Shown here one piece after another: positions 4,834-6,090 of a DNA stretch of 6,090 nucleotides. This DNA is from an uncultured Clostridia bacterium (GTDB taxonomy: Bacteria; Bacillota; Clostridia; Lachnospirales; CAG-274): assembly GCA_946630405.1 (NCBI GenBank), contig CAMOYW010000075.1:1-6090 (forward strand), written 5' to 3'. The notes below the pieces were generated by a model. The model saw nothing but the letters and a program-made list of their open reading frames with translations, was not told where the DNA came from and made no database searches. Positions within the stretch are counted from its first letter, which is position 1. Each line of letters opens with the position of its first letter. The position numbers were made by a program, and so were the translations under genes.

Positions 4834-6090
4834 TTAGCCCTCCGAAGCCATAGCTTCGGCAGCTTTTATCATTATGGCACATTCTATACGCTTTTTCTGC
4901 AGCTTACAGCCGATTTCATACGGCGTTACAAGATCGCCGTGCGCATTATAGGAATTGGCTACGCAACCGCCGCTGCAGTAAAAGCGTGCCCAGCATTTAC
5001 TGCACTCGGGTTTGTTGTATACATTACATTGCTCAAAACGCTCTCTTATATCGTCACGAACAACGCCCGTATCCACATCACCCATTTTAAACTCTTCCAT
5101 GCCGACAAATTGATGGCACGGATACAGGTCACCCGTAGGAGTCACGGCAAGATACTCGGTACCCGAACCGCATCCCACAAGCCTTTTTATAAGGCAAGGT
5201 CCGCCCGTAAGGTCTATCATAAAATGAAAGAAATTGAAGTGCTCACCCTTTTTGTTTCGCTCAAGCATTTCAAGAGCAAGTCTTTCATACTCGGCATACA
5301 GTTCGGGAAGATCTTCCTCACGAAGTGAATAAGGCTCCTCATCCGCCGCAACAACAGGCTCTACGGATATCTGTTTAAAGCCCTTGTCCGCAAGGTCGAG
5401 CACATCCTCTCCAAAGTCCTTGTTAAATCTTGTAAAGGTTCCTCTCACATAATAGTCTGTCTGATTTCTCGACTCGGCAAGCTTTTCAAACTTGGGCAGC
5501 ACTATATCGTACGAGCCCTTTCCGTTTGCGCAGGGGCGCATATTATCGTGCACCTGCTTTCTGCCGTCGATACTTAAAACCACATTGTGCATATTTTCGT
5601 TGATGTACTCCATTATAGAGTCGGATAAAAGTATGCCGTTTGTGGTTATAGTGAATCTGAAATTTTTGCCTTCTTCTTTTTCCCTTTGGCGTGCATATTC
5701 GACTATTTTCTTAACAACGTCAAAATTCATGAGCGGTTCTCCGCCGAAGAAGTCAACCTCAAGGTTCTTCCTCTTACCCGACGCTTTTATAAGAAAATCT
5801 ATCGCCTTTTTACCTACCTCAAAGCTCATAAGCTCACGCTTGCCGTGGTACTCGCCCTCTTCAGCGAAGCAATACTTGCATTTAAGGTTACAATCGTGTG
5901 CAATATGCAAACAAAGTGCTTTTACAACGGGATTTCGCCTTTCAAGCTTGGGAACCACTTCCTCGTAGGCATCTTTTGAATAAAGCTGTCCGCTTTGTTC
6001 AAGTTCCTTTATCTCGGAAAGCGCTTCATCAATTTCATCCTTTGTATAGTCAAGCTTTGTGTAGATCTCCTCTTCGGAGCACTCCTTGTA
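4834..6090 (-). CDS. scfB: SCIFF peptide thioether maturase ScfB, radical SAM/SPASM (N-terminus outside window)
   Basis: The frame is open to the right edge; 418 residues are visible and roughly 30 to 40 are missing (family about 450). Residues are numbered from the edge. ScfB is a radical SAM enzyme that joins cysteines to other residues of the six-cysteine SCIFF precursor as thioethers. Residues 1-60 are charged and helical (YTKDEIDEALSEIKEL), fitting the end of an N-terminal peptide-binding RRE domain. The radical SAM cluster motif is CNLKCKYC with Cys67, 71 and 74, followed by FFGGEP and TTNG. The C-terminal SPASM region has cysteines at 299, 307, 325, 355, 363, 366, 372, 376, 395 and 404, enough for two auxiliary 4Fe-4S clusters, with CSKCWARFYCSGGC as its centre. 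A GTG at 5958 lies inside the protein and is not the start. The next gene, secD, follows after 17 bases. The precursor gene scfA is not visible. Confidence 0.94.
   Translation of the reverse strand, partial: YKECSEEEIYTKLDYTKDEIDEALSEIKELEQSGQLYSKDAYEEVVPKLERRNPVVKALCLHIAHDCNLKCKYCFAEEGEYHGKRELMSFEVGKKAIDFLIKASGKRKNLEVDFFGGEPLMNFDVVKKIVEYARQREKEEGKNFRFTITTNGILLSDSIMEYINENMHNVVLSIDGRKQVHDNMRPCANGKGSYDIVLPKFEKLAESRNQTDYYVRGTFTRFNKDFGEDVLDLADKGFKQISVEPVVAADEEPYSLREEDLPELYAEYERLALEMLERNKKGEHFNFFHFMIDLTGGPCLIKRLVGCGSGTEYLAVTPTGDLYPCHQFVGMEEFKMGDVDTGVVRDDIRERFEQCNVYNKPECSKCWARFYCSGGCVANSYNAHGDLVTPYEIGCKLQKKRIECAIMIKAAEAMASEG
4842..4859 (-). other. Hairpin in the last codons of scfB
   Basis: CCGAAGC (4842-4848) and GCTTCGG (4853-4859) are a perfect 7-base inverted repeat around a 4-base loop, coding for the AEAMAS end of ScfB. 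It lies 25 bases upstream of the secD start and just before its ribosome binding site, with no T-run, so it is not a terminator. It may tune secD translation or protect one end of a processed transcript, or it may be chance. Confidence 0.4.

Noticed and set aside
4817..4882. Longer SecD start (MCHNDKSCRSYGFGG...)
   Set aside because: It would overlap scfB by about 50 bases, has no ribosome binding site, and adds 22 residues before a start that already has AAGGAGG at good spacing and leads straight into the first membrane segment.
5956..5958. GTG codon in scfB as a possible start giving 374 residues
   Set aside because: The frame stays open to the window edge with ScfB-like sequence upstream, including the end of the expected peptide-binding domain, so the protein starts outside the window.

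Overview
The window reads almost entirely on the minus strand and looks like ordinary chromosomal DNA of an anaerobic member of Clostridia. The main evidence is a SCIFF-type radical SAM maturase (ScfB), a family characteristic of Clostridia, placed directly before separate secD and secF genes. Strong AAGGAGG ribosome binding sites, fairly low GC and a Firmicutes-style topoisomerase III agree with this. I cannot name a genus; a Ruminococcaceae/Oscillospiraceae-like organism is only a guess.

Layout in the direction of transcription, from the right edge to the left. Positions 6090-4834 hold scfB, whose N-terminus lies outside the window. After 17 bases comes secD (4816-3467), then after a single base secF (3465-2428). 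These three form one tight operon. A short hairpin followed by a T-run (2395-2422) closes it and lies only about 10 bases before topB (2386-299, DNA topoisomerase III). Downstream of topB, a strong bidirectional hairpin (203-247) is nested inside a second, longer-range inverted repeat (184-198 with 279-293). A new transcription unit then starts: an extended -10 promoter, a strong ribosome binding site, and the first 23 codons of a gene for an apparently exported or membrane-anchored protein that runs off the left edge.

How the genes work together: SecD and SecF are the membrane accessory pair that uses the ion motive force to help SecYEG complete protein export. ScfB installs thioether cross-links in the six-cysteine SCIFF peptide (a ranthipeptide RiPP). 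Its precursor gene scfA is not in the window and would be expected just beyond the right edge. The operon therefore ties peptide modification to export machinery. TopB is a DNA-processing enzyme with no obvious functional link to its neighbours.

The most notable points are: (1) SecF has Ala where the family has a conserved intramembrane Asp (GYSIN-D becomes GYSIN-A), while the partner Asp in SecD and Arg in SecF are kept; (2) topB is squeezed against a terminator-like hairpin, has no properly spaced Shine-Dalgarno sequence, and can form an alternative pairing across its start codon; (3) the nested inverted repeats after topB. I found no mobile element, CRISPR array, tRNA or rRNA, and no wholly new gene system.
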